Shown here: in pieces, positions 27,757 through 35,709 of the stretch | Position numbering within the stretch: position 1 is the stretch's first letter | Layout: each line of letters begins with the position of its first letter | DNA from: Lautropia sp. | GTDB taxonomy: Bacteria; Pseudomonadota; Gammaproteobacteria; Burkholderiales; Burkholderiaceae_E | Direction of reading: 5' to 3' | Length of the DNA: 42,329 bases | NCBI GenBank assembly: GCA_030528325.1 | Contig: JAUMZD010000027.1 | Span: 1-42,329, forward strand | The notes under the pieces: model-generated | Database searches by the model: none | What the model was told of the DNA's origin: nothing | Seen by the model: the letters and a program-made list of their open reading frames with translations, nothing else | Made by a program: the position numbers and the translations under genes

Positions 27757-29568
27757 ATGACCGTGTCTTCCGATCGAAACCGTGAACACCATGCGGGCAT
27801 GGGCGCACTGCCCTGCGAGGGCGGTGTTTTCTTCCGGGTCTGGGCCCCCCATGCGGATCAGGTCTGGGTGATGGGAGATTTCAATGGCTGGTCGAAAACG
27901 AAGCATCTGCTGGTTCATGAAGGCGGCGGCTACTGGTATGCCGAGGTCGAAGGCGCGAAGGCCGGCCAGGAATACAAGTTCGTGCTCCAGAACGGCGATA
28001 CCGTGCTGGAGCGGATCGACCCGTATGCGCGTCAGGTGACGAACTCGGTCGGTCATGGCGTGATCTACGACCCCGACAGCTTCGACTGGCAGGGTGACGA
28101 CTTCCATTTCACCTCACATAACGAGCTGGTCATCTACGAGCTGCACATCGGCTCCTTCCATGTGGATGAGGAAGGCCGGCCAGGCGGTTTCGCGACCGTG
28201 CTGCAGCGACTCGATCACCTGGTGAAACTCGGGATCAACGCCATCCAGATCATGCCCATCTCCGAGTTCGCCGGGGACTACTCCTGGGGCTACAACCCGG
28301 CGCACATCTTCGCGGTGGAAAGTGCCTATGGCGGGCCGGACGGCTTCAAGCATCTGGTTCGTGAGGCGCACAAGCGGGGCATCGCCGTGATTCTGGATGT
28401 GGTCTACAACCACTTCGGCCCGAGCGATCTGGATCTGTGGCAGTTCGATGGCTGGCAACAGAACGACAAGGGCGGCATCTACTTCTACAACGACCATCGC
28501 TCGAAGACCCCCTGGGGGGACACCCGTCCCGACTATGGCCGCGGCGAAGTGCGCCAGTTCATCCACGACAACGCGCTGATGTGGCTGGAGGACTACCATG
28601 TCGATGGCCTGCGCTGGGACATGACGCTCTACATCCACAGCGTGAATGGCGATGGCGGCGAGACCATTCCGGAAGGCTGGAGCCTGATGCAGTACGTGAA
28701 CCAGTCCGTGCGAGAGCGCTTCCCGGGCCGGATCATGATCGCCGAGGACCTGCACAGCAATCCGGCCATCACCGCCGATATCGAGCGGGGCGGCGCAGGC
28801 TTTCATTCACAGTGGGATGCGCAGTTCGTGCACCCGGTGCGGGAAATGGTCATCCACGCCGATGATGCCGGCCGTTCGATGGAGGCGATGCGCACCGCCA
28901 TCACCTACCGATATGAAGGGGACGCCTGCAACCGCGTGATCTACAGCGAGTCGCACGACGAGGTCGCCAACGGCAAGGCGCGTGTGCCGCAGGAGATCAA
29001 CAACGATGATCCGACCGGCTGGCATGCGCAGAAGCGCTCGACGTTGGCGGCGGGCCTGCTCTTTACCGCGCCCGGCATTCCGATGATCTTCCAGGGACAG
29101 GAGTTCCTGCAGGGCGAATGGTTCCGTGACGACGTGCCCCTCGACTGGGACATGCACGAGGATTTTCACGGGGTGGTACGCCTGTACCGCGACCTGATCC
29201 GCCTGCGTCTGAACCGGGATGGGGTCAGCCGCGGCCTGTGCGGACAGCACGTGGCCGTCACGCATGTGAACGACCATCAGAACCTGATCGTCTTCCAGCG
29301 CTGGGATCAGCACGGTGACGGCGATGATGTGATGGTGATCGCCAACTGCGGCCACGAGCCGAAGGATGGCTACCGGATCGGCATGCCGCAGAGCGGGGAA
29401 TGGAGGCTTCGTTTCAATTCCGATGCCTCGATCTACAGCGATGACTTCGACGACACCCTCAGCACCCATCTCACGGCCACGGACGAGGGCTATGACGGCC
29501 TGCCGGCCAGTGCGGAGATCACGATCGCGCCCTACACGGTACTGATCTACAGTCGCGATCCATCCTGA
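27757..29568 (+). CDS. GH13 alpha-glucan enzyme (branching-enzyme / trehalohydrolase-like)
   Basis: 603 residues. An N-terminal CBM48/E-set domain (GVFFRVWAPHADQVWVMGDF) is followed by a GH13 barrel. The four GH13 regions are complete: DVVYNHFG; GLRWDMTLY with nucleophile Asp288; IAEDLHSN with acid/base Glu330; ESHDEV with Asp401. The overall plan resembles malto-oligosyltrehalose trehalohydrolase and short glycogen branching enzymes; SHDEVANGK favours branching-type chemistry, but I cannot choose. The start at 27757 follows GAAGAGA; an in-frame ATG at 27652 would add 35 basic residues without family resemblance. No other glycogen or trehalose gene is adjacent, so it stands alone. Confidence 0.85.
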   Translation: MTVSSDRNREHHAGMGALPCEGGVFFRVWAPHADQVWVMGDFNGWSKTKHLLVHEGGGYWYAEVEGAKAGQEYKFVLQNGDTVLERIDPYARQVTNSVGHGVIYDPDSFDWQGDDFHFTSHNELVIYELHIGSFHVDEEGRPGGFATVLQRLDHLVKLGINAIQIMPISEFAGDYSWGYNPAHIFAVESAYGGPDGFKHLVREAHKRGIAVILDVVYNHFGPSDLDLWQFDGWQQNDKGGIYFYNDHRSKTPWGDTRPDYGRGEVRQFIHDNALMWLEDYHVDGLRWDMTLYIHSVNGDGGETIPEGWSLMQYVNQSVRERFPGRIMIAEDLHSNPAITADIERGGAGFHSQWDAQFVHPVREMVIHADDAGRSMEAMRTAITYRYEGDACNRVIYSESHDEVANGKARVPQEINNDDPTGWHAQKRSTLAAGLLFTAPGIPMIFQGQEFLQGEWFRDDVPLDWDMHEDFHGVVRLYRDLIRLRLNRDGVSRGLCGQHVAVTHVNDHQNLIVFQRWDQHGDGDDVMVIANCGHEPKDGYRIGMPQSGEWRLRFNSDASIYSDDFDDTLSTHLTATDEGYDGLPASAEITIAPYTVLIYSRDPS

Positions 29569-29573
29569 TGGTG

Positions 29574-29648
29574 GCGTTGGCCCACGACAGCGATCACGGC
29601 GTGCGCCAACGCAAGCAGCCTGCCGGGAGGTGATCAGGACGGCAGGCT
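29574..29648. terminator. Two inverted repeats after the GH13 gene
   Basis: GCGTTGGC (29574-29581) / GCCAACGC (29605-29612), and AGCCTGCCG (29617-29625) / CGGCAGGCT (29640-29648). They lie between convergent genes and may stop transcription from both sides. No T-run, so the assignment is tentative. Confidence 0.35.
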
Positions 29649-29668
29649 TGCAGGTCTTCGGGGCAGGA

Positions 29669-29866
29669 TCAGTCCTTCCTGCTGACCGGGCAGGTGTTGA
29701 TACCCAGCATCGGATACATCGGGCAGAAGCGGAAAAGGCCGGTCAGCAGCGGGATCAGGCCGAGCCAGCCCCACCATCCCACGGTGTGGGTGGCCGCCAG
29801 TGCGATCAGCACGATGCCGAGGATGATGCGCAGTGCGCGGTCGATGCCGCCGACGTTCAGTTTCAT
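29669..29866 (-). CDS. DUF2892 small membrane protein
   Basis: 65 residues with two hydrophobic helices. The family pattern is clear: MKLNVGGIDRALRIILGIVL, then a helix ending at GLFRFCPMYPMLGINTC with the conserved CP..Y..G..TC cysteines. It is the same domain found at the C-terminus of E. coli YgaP and often accompanies rhodaneses in sulfide or persulfide handling. It starts 45 bp after the rhodanese gene on the same strand, so the two form an operon. Ribosome binding site GGGA lies upstream. Confidence 0.88.
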   Translation of the reverse strand: MKLNVGGIDRALRIILGIVLIALAATHTVGWWGWLGLIPLLTGLFRFCPMYPMLGINTCPVSRKD

Positions 29867-29911
29867 GATGGTTCCCTGGTGATCGAAGGATGGAAAGGTG
29901 TACAGACCGTC

Positions 29912-30451
29912 TCAGGCCGTCATGGCCCGGCGGTTCCAGGGCATTCTGACCAGCAGCCGGGCCAGGCCACAGAAGCCCGAGACACCGGCGAATACCAGCC
30001 CTGCCCCGACGAAACCGGACAGCAGGTGGAACCACGGGGAGACGGTCATGCCCAGCACGAAGCCGAGCAGGATCATGGTGCCGGCAGCGATCTGTACCTG
30101 CCGTTGCAGCTCGAGTGGTTGCGAGGCGTCCTGCACGACCGGCAGCCCGGCCGATTTCCAGGCATCGAGCCCGCCTTCGAGGATGTAGGTTTTGACCTCA
30201 CCCTGGGCGTTGCAGGCAGCTTCGAGCTTCGCCGCATTCATGCGGGTCCGCTGGCCCGAGCGGCAATGGAAGATGACGACGGACGCACTGACGGGCAACT
30301 GGCCTGAGGCCGGAAATTGATCCAGCGGGATGTGCCGGGCTTCGGCGATGTGCTCCCGGGCGTGTTCATCGGCCGCGCGGATGTCGATGAGCTGGGCGCC
30401 CTGCGCCATCAGATCGTGGGTGGCTTTGGGCGACAGGGTCTGGATGGGCAC
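29912..30451 (-). CDS. Rhodanese-domain inner-membrane protein (YgaP-like)
   Basis: 179 residues. The start is the GTG at 30451 because AGGAG lies 8 bp upstream; the frame's longer GTG at 30475 would overlap that site. The rhodanese domain (residues 1-105) has [15 protein letters not shown] and the active loop FHCRSGQRT with Cys63. Two hydrophobic segments follow ([18 protein letters not shown] and [17 protein letters not shown]). With the DUF2892 gene behind it, the pair equals a split YgaP. The expected role is sulfane-sulfur transfer at the membrane. An AT-rich palindromic region before the gene suggests repression by an ArsR-type regulator, but none is encoded here. Confidence 0.88.
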   Translation of the reverse strand: MPIQTLSPKATHDLMAQGAQLIDIRAADEHAREHIAEARHIPLDQFPASGQLPVSASVVIFHCRSGQRTRMNAAKLEAACNAQGEVKTYILEGGLDAWKSAGLPVVQDASQPLELQRQVQIAAGTMILLGFVLGMTVSPWFHLLSGFVGAGLVFAGVSGFCGLARLLVRMPWNRRAMTA

Positions 30452-30483
30452 GGGCGGGTCTCCTGCGGATATCACGTCATGAC

Positions 30484-30535
30484 TGAGTACTCATGATATA
30501 TAAAATATCTAATTTAGCAATCTCTGATCAGTCAA
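30484..30535 (-). promoter_or_regulatory. Promoter/operator region of the rhodanese operon
   Basis: A very AT-rich island in GC-rich DNA. It contains a perfect 10-bp palindrome TGAGTACTCA (30484-30493) and the dyad GATAT-ATAAA-ATATC (30495-30509). On the minus strand TTGACT (30535-30530) overlaps the pdxY stop codon and may be a -35; the matching -10 is poor. AT-rich dyads before such genes are typical operators of YgaV/BigR-type ArsR repressors. Confidence 0.5.
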
Positions 30536-31397
30536 AAGGGGCCAGCAGCAGTTCGCCGCAGCCGGCATCCCGTGTCTTTTCGAGGGACAGCACGACCTGA
30601 TTCGTGGCAAGACGGGCCGCGTCCATCAGGCTTTCCCCGCGCAGCAGCCGGGCGGTGAGCGTGGCACTGAACAGGTCGCCGGTGCCCTTCACCGTGCATT
30701 GAACCTTCGGGTGCCGGATCAGCGCGTGCTGGCTGCGGGTGATGATGGCCACCTGGATCTCATCCGGCGGGCAGTCGTCCGGGGCTGCGCTGGTGGCACA
30801 GATCCAGTGCATCTTCGGATACCGGTTCAGCAGGGTACGGGCCGAGGCCACTACCTCGTCCAGCGTTCCCACGGGCAGGCCGGTCAGGCAGCCCAGCTCG
30901 AAACCATTGGGGGTCAGCCCCTGGGCCTCGGGCAGCAGATGGCTGATCATCCCTTCCTGCAACCCCTGGGTGACATAGATGCCGCTGTCCTCGTCGCCCA
31001 TCACGGGATCGAGTACGACGAGAAGATCCGGCAGGGGCTCACGCAGTGTCTGGATCCACTGGCCCAGCGTGCGGGTCTGATGCGGCTCTCCCAGATAACC
31101 GATCAGTACGGCCTGCAGCGCATTCAGCGCCTTGCGGGCCTCGAGGTCTGCCAGAAAGCCGCTGAACCACTCATGCGGCACGACGCCGCCGTGGATGCTC
31201 GGATAGTGCGGGGTGTTGCTGAACAGCACGGTGGGCACCGACGCCACGGCCAGCCCTGTGTTGTGCAGCGTGGGAACCGCGACGTTGTTCCCGACGCGAC
31301 CATAGATGACCTGGGACTGAACCGAGACCACATCGATGTCGAGGGGCTTCAGGGTGCCGAGATAGTCGCTGGTGGCGGAGGTGATCGGTGCTGGCAT
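30528..31397 (-). CDS. pdxY: Pyridoxal/pyridoxine kinase
   Basis: 289-residue ribokinase-family kinase that phosphorylates vitamin B6 vitamers to make PLP. Visible motifs are VVSVQSQVIYGRVGNNVAVPTL seen here as SQVIYGRVGN near residue 30, LVVLDPVMGD in the middle, LTPNGFELGCLTG, and the anion-hole motif VKGTGDLFSATLTARLL near residue 240, with the catalytic Asp in GTGD. Length and pattern fit PdxY. The start at 31397 has no clear ribosome binding site, which is odd. It lies downstream of yggS, another PLP gene, separated by palindromic element copy 3. Confidence 0.9.
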   Translation of the reverse strand: MPAPITSATSDYLGTLKPLDIDVVSVQSQVIYGRVGNNVAVPTLHNTGLAVASVPTVLFSNTPHYPSIHGGVVPHEWFSGFLADLEARKALNALQAVLIGYLGEPHQTRTLGQWIQTLREPLPDLLVVLDPVMGDEDSGIYVTQGLQEGMISHLLPEAQGLTPNGFELGCLTGLPVGTLDEVVASARTLLNRYPKMHWICATSAAPDDCPPDEIQVAIITRSQHALIRHPKVQCTVKGTGDLFSATLTARLLRGESLMDAARLATNQVVLSLEKTRDAGCGELLLAPFD

Positions 31398-31459
31398 GAG
31401 GAAGCGGATGCGGGCGTGATCCGGATGGGAAATTGAGATGGGGAAATGCTTGGCCGTGG

Positions 31460-31630
31460 CCTGGGAGCTTGGGCGGTAGGAATCGCGAAGGCGAAAATCG
31501 GCCCCGCCGAGTACAGTTTGTGCCCGATTCGCCGCCCCATAGCCCGAGCTATGGGGCAAGAAGCGGGTGCAAAATGGGCCGGCGCGGTCGATTTGCAGCC
31601 CGCGACTTTCCTACCGCCCAAGCTCCTAGG
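31460..31630 (+). repeat. Full-length palindromic element, copy 3
   Basis: 171 bp between the yggS stop and the pdxY start. It begins CCTGGGAGCTTGGGCGGTAG and ends CTACCGCCCAAGCTCCTAGG. The central stem GCCCCATAGC / GCTATGGGGC has loop CCGA, as in copy 1 read on the other strand. A yggS-pdxY transcript would have to pass through it. Confidence 0.92.
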
Positions 31631-31685
31631 AGCTCACGGAAACAGTGTAGCGCTTCGGGATCAGAACTGCCGGGATCCCGCCCCC

Positions 31686-32525
31686 TCAGTGTCCGGCTTT
31701 TGTGGCCAGGCCCGGCCAGTAATGGCTGTCGGGCAAGGCGCGCGCACCGAAAATGGCCTGCCCGACCCGGACGACGGTGGCGCCTTCCTCGATGGCGATC
31801 TCGAAGTCCCCCGACATGCCCATCGAGAGCTGATCGAGGCCGATGCCGTCCGGTGCGTCCTGGCGCAACCGGTCCCGCAGCGTGCGCAGCCGGATGAAAC
31901 AGGCACGTACCTGTTCGGCCTCGGCCGAGAACATGGCAAGGGTCATCAGCCCTTTCACCTTCAGGGCCGAAAAACCGGGCAGCGCCCTGATGAAGACAGG
32001 TACATCTTCGGGGGCCAGACCGTACTTGCTGGGCTCATTCGAGGTGTTGACCTGCACGAAGACATCGAGCGATCTGCCTTCGGCCTGAAGGCGCCGCTCC
32101 AGCGCTTCGGCCACGCGCAGGCTGTCGAGTGCCTGGAACTCGCTGGCGAAGCGGGCCACGAGTTTGGCCTTGTTCGTCTGCAGATGGCCGATGACCGACC
32201 AGTGCAGGTCTTTCAGCTCCTGCATGGCCTCCCATTTCCGGTAGGCTTCCTGCACCTTGTTTTCGCCCAGCTGACGGCAGCCGGCCTGATAGGCCAGCCG
32301 GATACGGGCCTCGTCGATCGTCTTGCTGACCGGCAACAGGCGAACTTCATTCACGTTGCGCCCTGCCCTGGCACAGGCGGCCTCGATCCGCTGATGGATC
32401 AGGGCCAGGTTGTGACGGAGATCGTCCAGGGTATTGGCCTTCGGATAGCGGCCATGCTGGTCGTGCCGGGTGCGGGTGGGTGAAGCGGTGGCAGGCAGAT
32501 CGGGAATGGGCGAGGAATCGGACAT
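31686..32525 (-). CDS. yggS: YggS-family pyridoxal phosphate homeostasis protein
   Basis: 279 residues, alanine-racemase-like TIM barrel that binds PLP and buffers it. The PLP lysine is Lys68 in LLPVSKTID; other family blocks are LGENKVQEAYRK, WSVIGHLQTNKAK, LDVFVQVNTSNEPSKYG, GLMTLAMF, LSMGMSGDFEIAIEEGAT and RVGQAIFG. The N-terminal 30 residues are a polar extension beyond the usual start. The ATG at 32525 is preceded by AGGAAA, whose AGGA comes from the end of the adjoining short palindromic element. The downstream neighbour is pdxY, so the pair serves B6 balance. Confidence 0.94.
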   Translation of the reverse strand: MSDSSPIPDLPATASPTRTRHDQHGRYPKANTLDDLRHNLALIHQRIEAACARAGRNVNEVRLLPVSKTIDEARIRLAYQAGCRQLGENKVQEAYRKWEAMQELKDLHWSVIGHLQTNKAKLVARFASEFQALDSLRVAEALERRLQAEGRSLDVFVQVNTSNEPSKYGLAPEDVPVFIRALPGFSALKVKGLMTLAMFSAEAEQVRACFIRLRTLRDRLRQDAPDGIGLDQLSMGMSGDFEIAIEEGATVVRVGQAIFGARALPDSHYWPGLATKAGH

Positions 32526-32535
32526 CGGGTTGTTT

Positions 32536-32597
32536 CCTGGGAGCTTGGGAGGCCGGTTCGCAGCCCGCGACTTTCCTACCGCCCCAAGCGCTCCTGG
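32536..32597 (+). repeat. Short palindromic element, copy 6, at the yggS 5' end
   Basis: 62 bp: left end CCTGGGAGCTTGGGAGG joined to CCGGTTCGCAGCCCGCGAC and right end CTACCGCCCCAAGCGCTCCTGG in abbreviated form (last bases GCTCCTGG). It has the same internal junction as copy 5 in dnaE2. Its edge is 10 bp from the yggS start codon. Confidence 0.85.
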
Positions 32598-32629
32598 GTC
32601 AGCGTCGGGCGGACAGTCTTCAGGGCCGG

Positions 32630-33826
32630 TCATTCCACCGTCACGAGGCCGGGCTTTCGCACATGCATCAGCCGGATGCCGAGCAGGCAGCCGAGCAGCA
32701 GCACGGCGATCAGGATCAGCCAGGCACTGCCGAAACCGTCGGCATGGGTCATGACCCAGCCAAAGCAGGCAGGCCCTGCGGCAGCGCCCCCCAGGTAGGC
32801 CATCGACAGCAGGCCCCGAACCGCACTGGCCCCACCGAAGCGGGGGTCGCGGATCAGCATGTTCATCGCGATGGCCTGTGTGGGACACAGCGTCAGGCCC
32901 ACGGCGATGGCGCAGAGCCACAGCAGCCAAAGGCTTTCCAGATCGGCCAGTCGCATCAGCGCGATGGCCAGCCCGGCCAGCGAGAACAGCATGGCGATGA
33001 TGATGCTCTCGTCCTCCAGCGAGCGGGCGGCCCGGTTGAAGAGCCATCCCGATGCGAGACCGGCCGCACCGAAGGCGGCCAGCATCAAACCCGTCCGCTC
33101 GGCGTCGATCTCGAGGAGGTTCGTGTAGACACCGAAAAAGGTGACGAAGGCGGCCAGCGCAAAACCGCCACAGCACTGCATCAACATGAGCAATAGCAGC
33201 CGGATGTTCGGCGCCTGAACGCGGTGCAATCCGGGCAGGCTGCTGCCTGCGTCTCGGGCCGGCAGCCAGGTGAAGACCTGAATGGCCAGCAGCAGCGCGA
33301 CGGGTGACCAGATGGCCAGCGCACTGCGCCAGCCCCAGTCGAAGGCAAGCCCCGGAAAGGTCAACCCGGCCAGCACGGCAGCCGCGGCCAGCCCTGCCTG
33401 CTGGAAGGACAGAACCAGGGTGGCCCGCTGGGGAGGCACTTCATCGGCGATGCTCTGGTAGCCGACGGGGGAGGCCAGGGCCAGGGCCACTCCGCCGGCG
33501 AAGCCGCCCAGGATCAGCCCGCTCACGCCCGGCATGGCGGCGATGAGCGACAGTGAGACGCCAGTGAGCAGGAACAGGGCCACGAGCGAGGCACGGGTGC
33601 CCAGCCGCCGGGTCCAACTGGCCGCCCAGGGCGAGAGCACGGCCGCCACGCCGAATGCGATGCCGGCCAGGCCACCCAGGCCGATCGGGCTCAGATACAG
33701 GTCGACCATCAGGTCCGGCCCCAGCAGGCCGATCGCATAGAAGATCAGCATCGGCATGCCGCTGGCTGCCAGCAGCAGCGAGGAGACCCCGGTCATCAGC
33801 GGGGCACGTTGAGCTTGTTGTTCCAT
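32630..33826 (-). CDS. MFS transporter
   Basis: 398 residues, twelve hydrophobic segments, no close match that I recognise by name. The N-terminal half has GLGGLAGIAFGVAAVLSPWAA and the loop WTRRLGTRASLVALFLL, a degenerate form of the MFS loop 2-3 motif. The second half has TFFGVYTNLLEIDAERTG and LSMAYLGGAAAGPACFGW. The start at 33826 (MEQQAQRAPLMTGVSSLLLA) is the first Met before the first helix; the ribosome binding site is weak. The promoter side carries a perfect palindrome at 33954. It is divergent from the decayed ABC operon. Confidence 0.85.
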   Translation of the reverse strand: MEQQAQRAPLMTGVSSLLLAASGMPMLIFYAIGLLGPDLMVDLYLSPIGLGGLAGIAFGVAAVLSPWAASWTRRLGTRASLVALFLLTGVSLSLIAAMPGVSGLILGGFAGGVALALASPVGYQSIADEVPPQRATLVLSFQQAGLAAAAVLAGLTFPGLAFDWGWRSALAIWSPVALLLAIQVFTWLPARDAGSSLPGLHRVQAPNIRLLLLMLMQCCGGFALAAFVTFFGVYTNLLEIDAERTGLMLAAFGAAGLASGWLFNRAARSLEDESIIIAMLFSLAGLAIALMRLADLESLWLLWLCAIAVGLTLCPTQAIAMNMLIRDPRFGGASAVRGLLSMAYLGGAAAGPACFGWVMTHADGFGSAWLILIAVLLLGCLLGIRLMHVRKPGLVTVE

Positions 33827-33953
33827 GATTTCGGGTCTGATCTTCGGGAAGGACAAATCGCGCTTTCCCGCTGCCGGCGTGGCTGGGCCGATTCGATACC
33901 TGCGGTGTGCCCCGGCCATGATGCCGGGCAGCGGCCTGCCCCTCGGCGCATGT

Positions 33954-33972
33954 CTGTCGATTCGACAGTGTA
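33954..33972 (-). promoter_or_regulatory. Palindrome and -10 box before the MFS gene
   Basis: CTGTCGATTCGACAG (33954-33968) is a perfect 15-bp palindrome. On the minus strand it directly follows and overlaps TACACT (33972-33967), a possible -10. An operator covering the start of transcription is inferred. It is CTGT-N7-ACAG, one base shorter than a LexA box. Confidence 0.4.
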
Positions 33973-34060
33973 AAGCCATGTGATGAACTTGTGCCTGAAC
34001 GCCCGGCATCGTCGGGGGAGTGTTCATGCATGCTGATTTGCGTGCCGGCAGCGCTGGAAC

Positions 34061-34074
34061 TTGACCAAAAGCAA
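34061..34074 (+). promoter_or_regulatory. Possible FNR/DNR-type site before the ABC-NnrS operon
   Basis: TTGACCAAAAGCAA fits the core TTG-N8-CAA of FNR/DNR-family sites, with imperfect inner bases. Since NnrS genes are usually under nitric-oxide-responsive DNR/NnrR control, the site is plausible, but the match is only partial. Confidence 0.35.
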
Positions 34075-34115
34075 TGTGAATCTAACTGAGAATCGTGCAT
34101 AGCTGGGCGCGATGA

Positions 34116-34590
34116 TGCCGGGCGGTGCTCGCGCTGCTGGCCGAACCGGCCGCTTCGGTGGGGCTGCGCAAGACCCGTTCCTTCCCGGTCAGCGTGGTCG
34201 CGCCGGAACTGCATCGGGGGGTGGACATGCAGGCCGAAAGGGGGGCGTGCCTTCAAGCGGCCGCCGCGCATCCCGCAGGCCGGGATCGTCATGATGGGTC
34301 AGCACCTGGGCAACCGGGCGTTGATGAGCCGTTTTCAGGCGGCCTGCACGGAGGCCCTGCAATGGTGCGAGAATAACGCCGATGCCTGCGGTCGGGCGGT
34401 GGCACGGCGTGTCGAGATGCTGACGCCCGAAGGGGTGGCCGATGCCATTCGCCTCGACCAGGCCGAGATCGTCAGCGCCGAGGCCGCCGAGGCCGAGCTG
34501 CGGTTCTTCTATGAGCGACTCCTTGAATATCAACCGGGATTGATCGGTGGCAAATTGCCCGACGCAGATTTCTATCAGCCCTTTGCCTGA
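34116..34590 (+). pseudogene. NitT/TauT-type ABC substrate-binding protein, decayed remnant
   Basis: Only the C-terminal part of an SsuA/ThiY-like binding protein remains. The first frame (from 34116) reads AVLALLAEPAASVGLRKT and on to HRGVDMQAER. At a run of six G (34240-34245) the frame must shift; with five G it would continue as GRAFKRPPRIPQAGIVMMGQ and run to the TGA at 34588-34590. The N-terminal half, with signal peptide and half the ligand site, is absent, and a stop lies just upstream (34113). The final 99 codons can be read from ATG 34291. Permease and ATPase genes follow, so this is the lost binding protein of that transporter. Confidence 0.72.
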
Positions 34591-34671
34591 GCACTGTCGG
34601 TGCCGCCGGGCAGGCGGCACCCCAGCCCCTCAAGCCGTCCCCGTGATGTTGCCACGGTCAGGGAGGCGCGC

Positions 34672-35481
34672 ATGAAACTTCTGGCTGCCTGGTTGCGCGC
34701 CCTGCCCGCTTACCTCTGGAGCGGTTGGGGGGCGATCGCCAGCCTGATCCTCGGGCTGGCGCTGTGGGAGGCGCTGGCTGCCCACCATGGTTCACTGGTG
34801 CTGCCACCGCCGCTGGAGGCTGCGGCGAAGCTGCTGGACTTTGCGGGCAGTGGTGGTGCCGACTCCCTGTGGGCCCAGTTGTGGACGACGGCCAGACGTG
34901 CCTTTCTCGGGCTGAGTCTGGCCCTGGTGCTGGGCAGTGTGGCGGGCGTGGTGGCCGGCATGTCGATGACAGCGGCGATGATGTCACGGCCCTGGGTGAC
35001 GGTGTTGCTGGGCACGCCGCCCATTGCCTGGCTGGTACTGGCCATGCTGTGGTTCGGCCCGGGCGATGGCACGCCGGTGTTCACCGTTTTCATCGCTGCC
35101 TTTCCGGTGGTCTTTGCCGGCGGCATGCAGGGCGCTCGCACGCTGGACCGGCGCTGGCACGATCTGGCCAGAGCCTATCAGCTGCCGTGGCGCATGCGCA
35201 TCACGGATCTGTATCTGCCGCATGTGCTGTCCTACCTGTTTCCGGTCTGGATCGTGGCGCTGGGCAGCTCCTGGAAGGTGGTGGTGATGGCCGAGCTGAT
35301 GTCCACGCCCAACGGCGTGGGCGCTGCGCTGGCGGCCAGCCGCGCACAACTGGACATGTCGGCCACCCTGGCATGGATCGGGGCCGTGGTGATCACGCTG
35401 CTGGCACTCGAATACCTGATCCTGGAGCCGATCAAGCGGGAGATCGAGCGCTGGCGTGACAGTGGTCAGGCTAATGGCTAG
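34672..35481 (+). CDS. ABC transporter permease (NitT/TauT/SsuC type)
   Basis: 269 residues, six hydrophobic segments. The start at 34672 has GGGAGG 5 bp upstream. The cytoplasmic EAA-type loop is present near residue 165: GARTLDRRWHDLARAYQLPW. It continues VWIVALGSSWKVVVMAELMSTPNGVG seen as SSWKVVVMAE and TPNGVGAAL, typical of SsuC/TauC. Relatives import nitrate, sulfonates, taurine or thiamine precursors. It is intact although its binding protein is a remnant. The ATPase follows after palindromic element copy 4. Confidence 0.88.
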   Translation: MKLLAAWLRALPAYLWSGWGAIASLILGLALWEALAAHHGSLVLPPPLEAAAKLLDFAGSGGADSLWAQLWTTARRAFLGLSLALVLGSVAGVVAGMSMTAAMMSRPWVTVLLGTPPIAWLVLAMLWFGPGDGTPVFTVFIAAFPVVFAGGMQGARTLDRRWHDLARAYQLPWRMRITDLYLPHVLSYLFPVWIVALGSSWKVVVMAELMSTPNGVGAALAASRAQLDMSATLAWIGAVVITLLALEYLILEPIKREIERWRDSGQANG

Positions 35482-35524
35482 CCTTCCCGTTTTCTGACGA
35501 CACACGGTGTGCGTGGACCGAGCG

Positions 35525-35695
35525 CCTAGGAGCTTGGGCGGCAGGAATCGCGACGGCGAAAAACGGCCCCGCCGAGCACAGTTTGCGCCCGATTCGCCGC
35601 CCCATAGCCGGTGCTATGGGGCAAGAAGCGGGTGCAAAATGGGCCGGCGCGGCCGGTTTGCAGCCCGCGACTTTCCTGCCGCCCAAGCTCCTAGG
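35525..35695 (+). repeat. Full-length palindromic element, copy 4
   Basis: 171 bp between permease and ATPase. Begins CCTAGGAGCTTGGGCGGCAG and ends CTGCCGCCCAAGCTCCTAGG, so the outer 20 bp are perfectly complementary. Central stem GCCCCATAGC / GCTATGGGGC with loop CGGT. It is the most regular copy and lies inside what should be one operon. Confidence 0.93.
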
Positions 35696-35709
35696 CCCGC
35701 ACAGGCCGG

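Noticed and set aside
33954..33968. LexA box
   Set aside because: Spacing is CTGT-N7-ACAG, one base short, and the gene is an MFS transporter with no SOS link.
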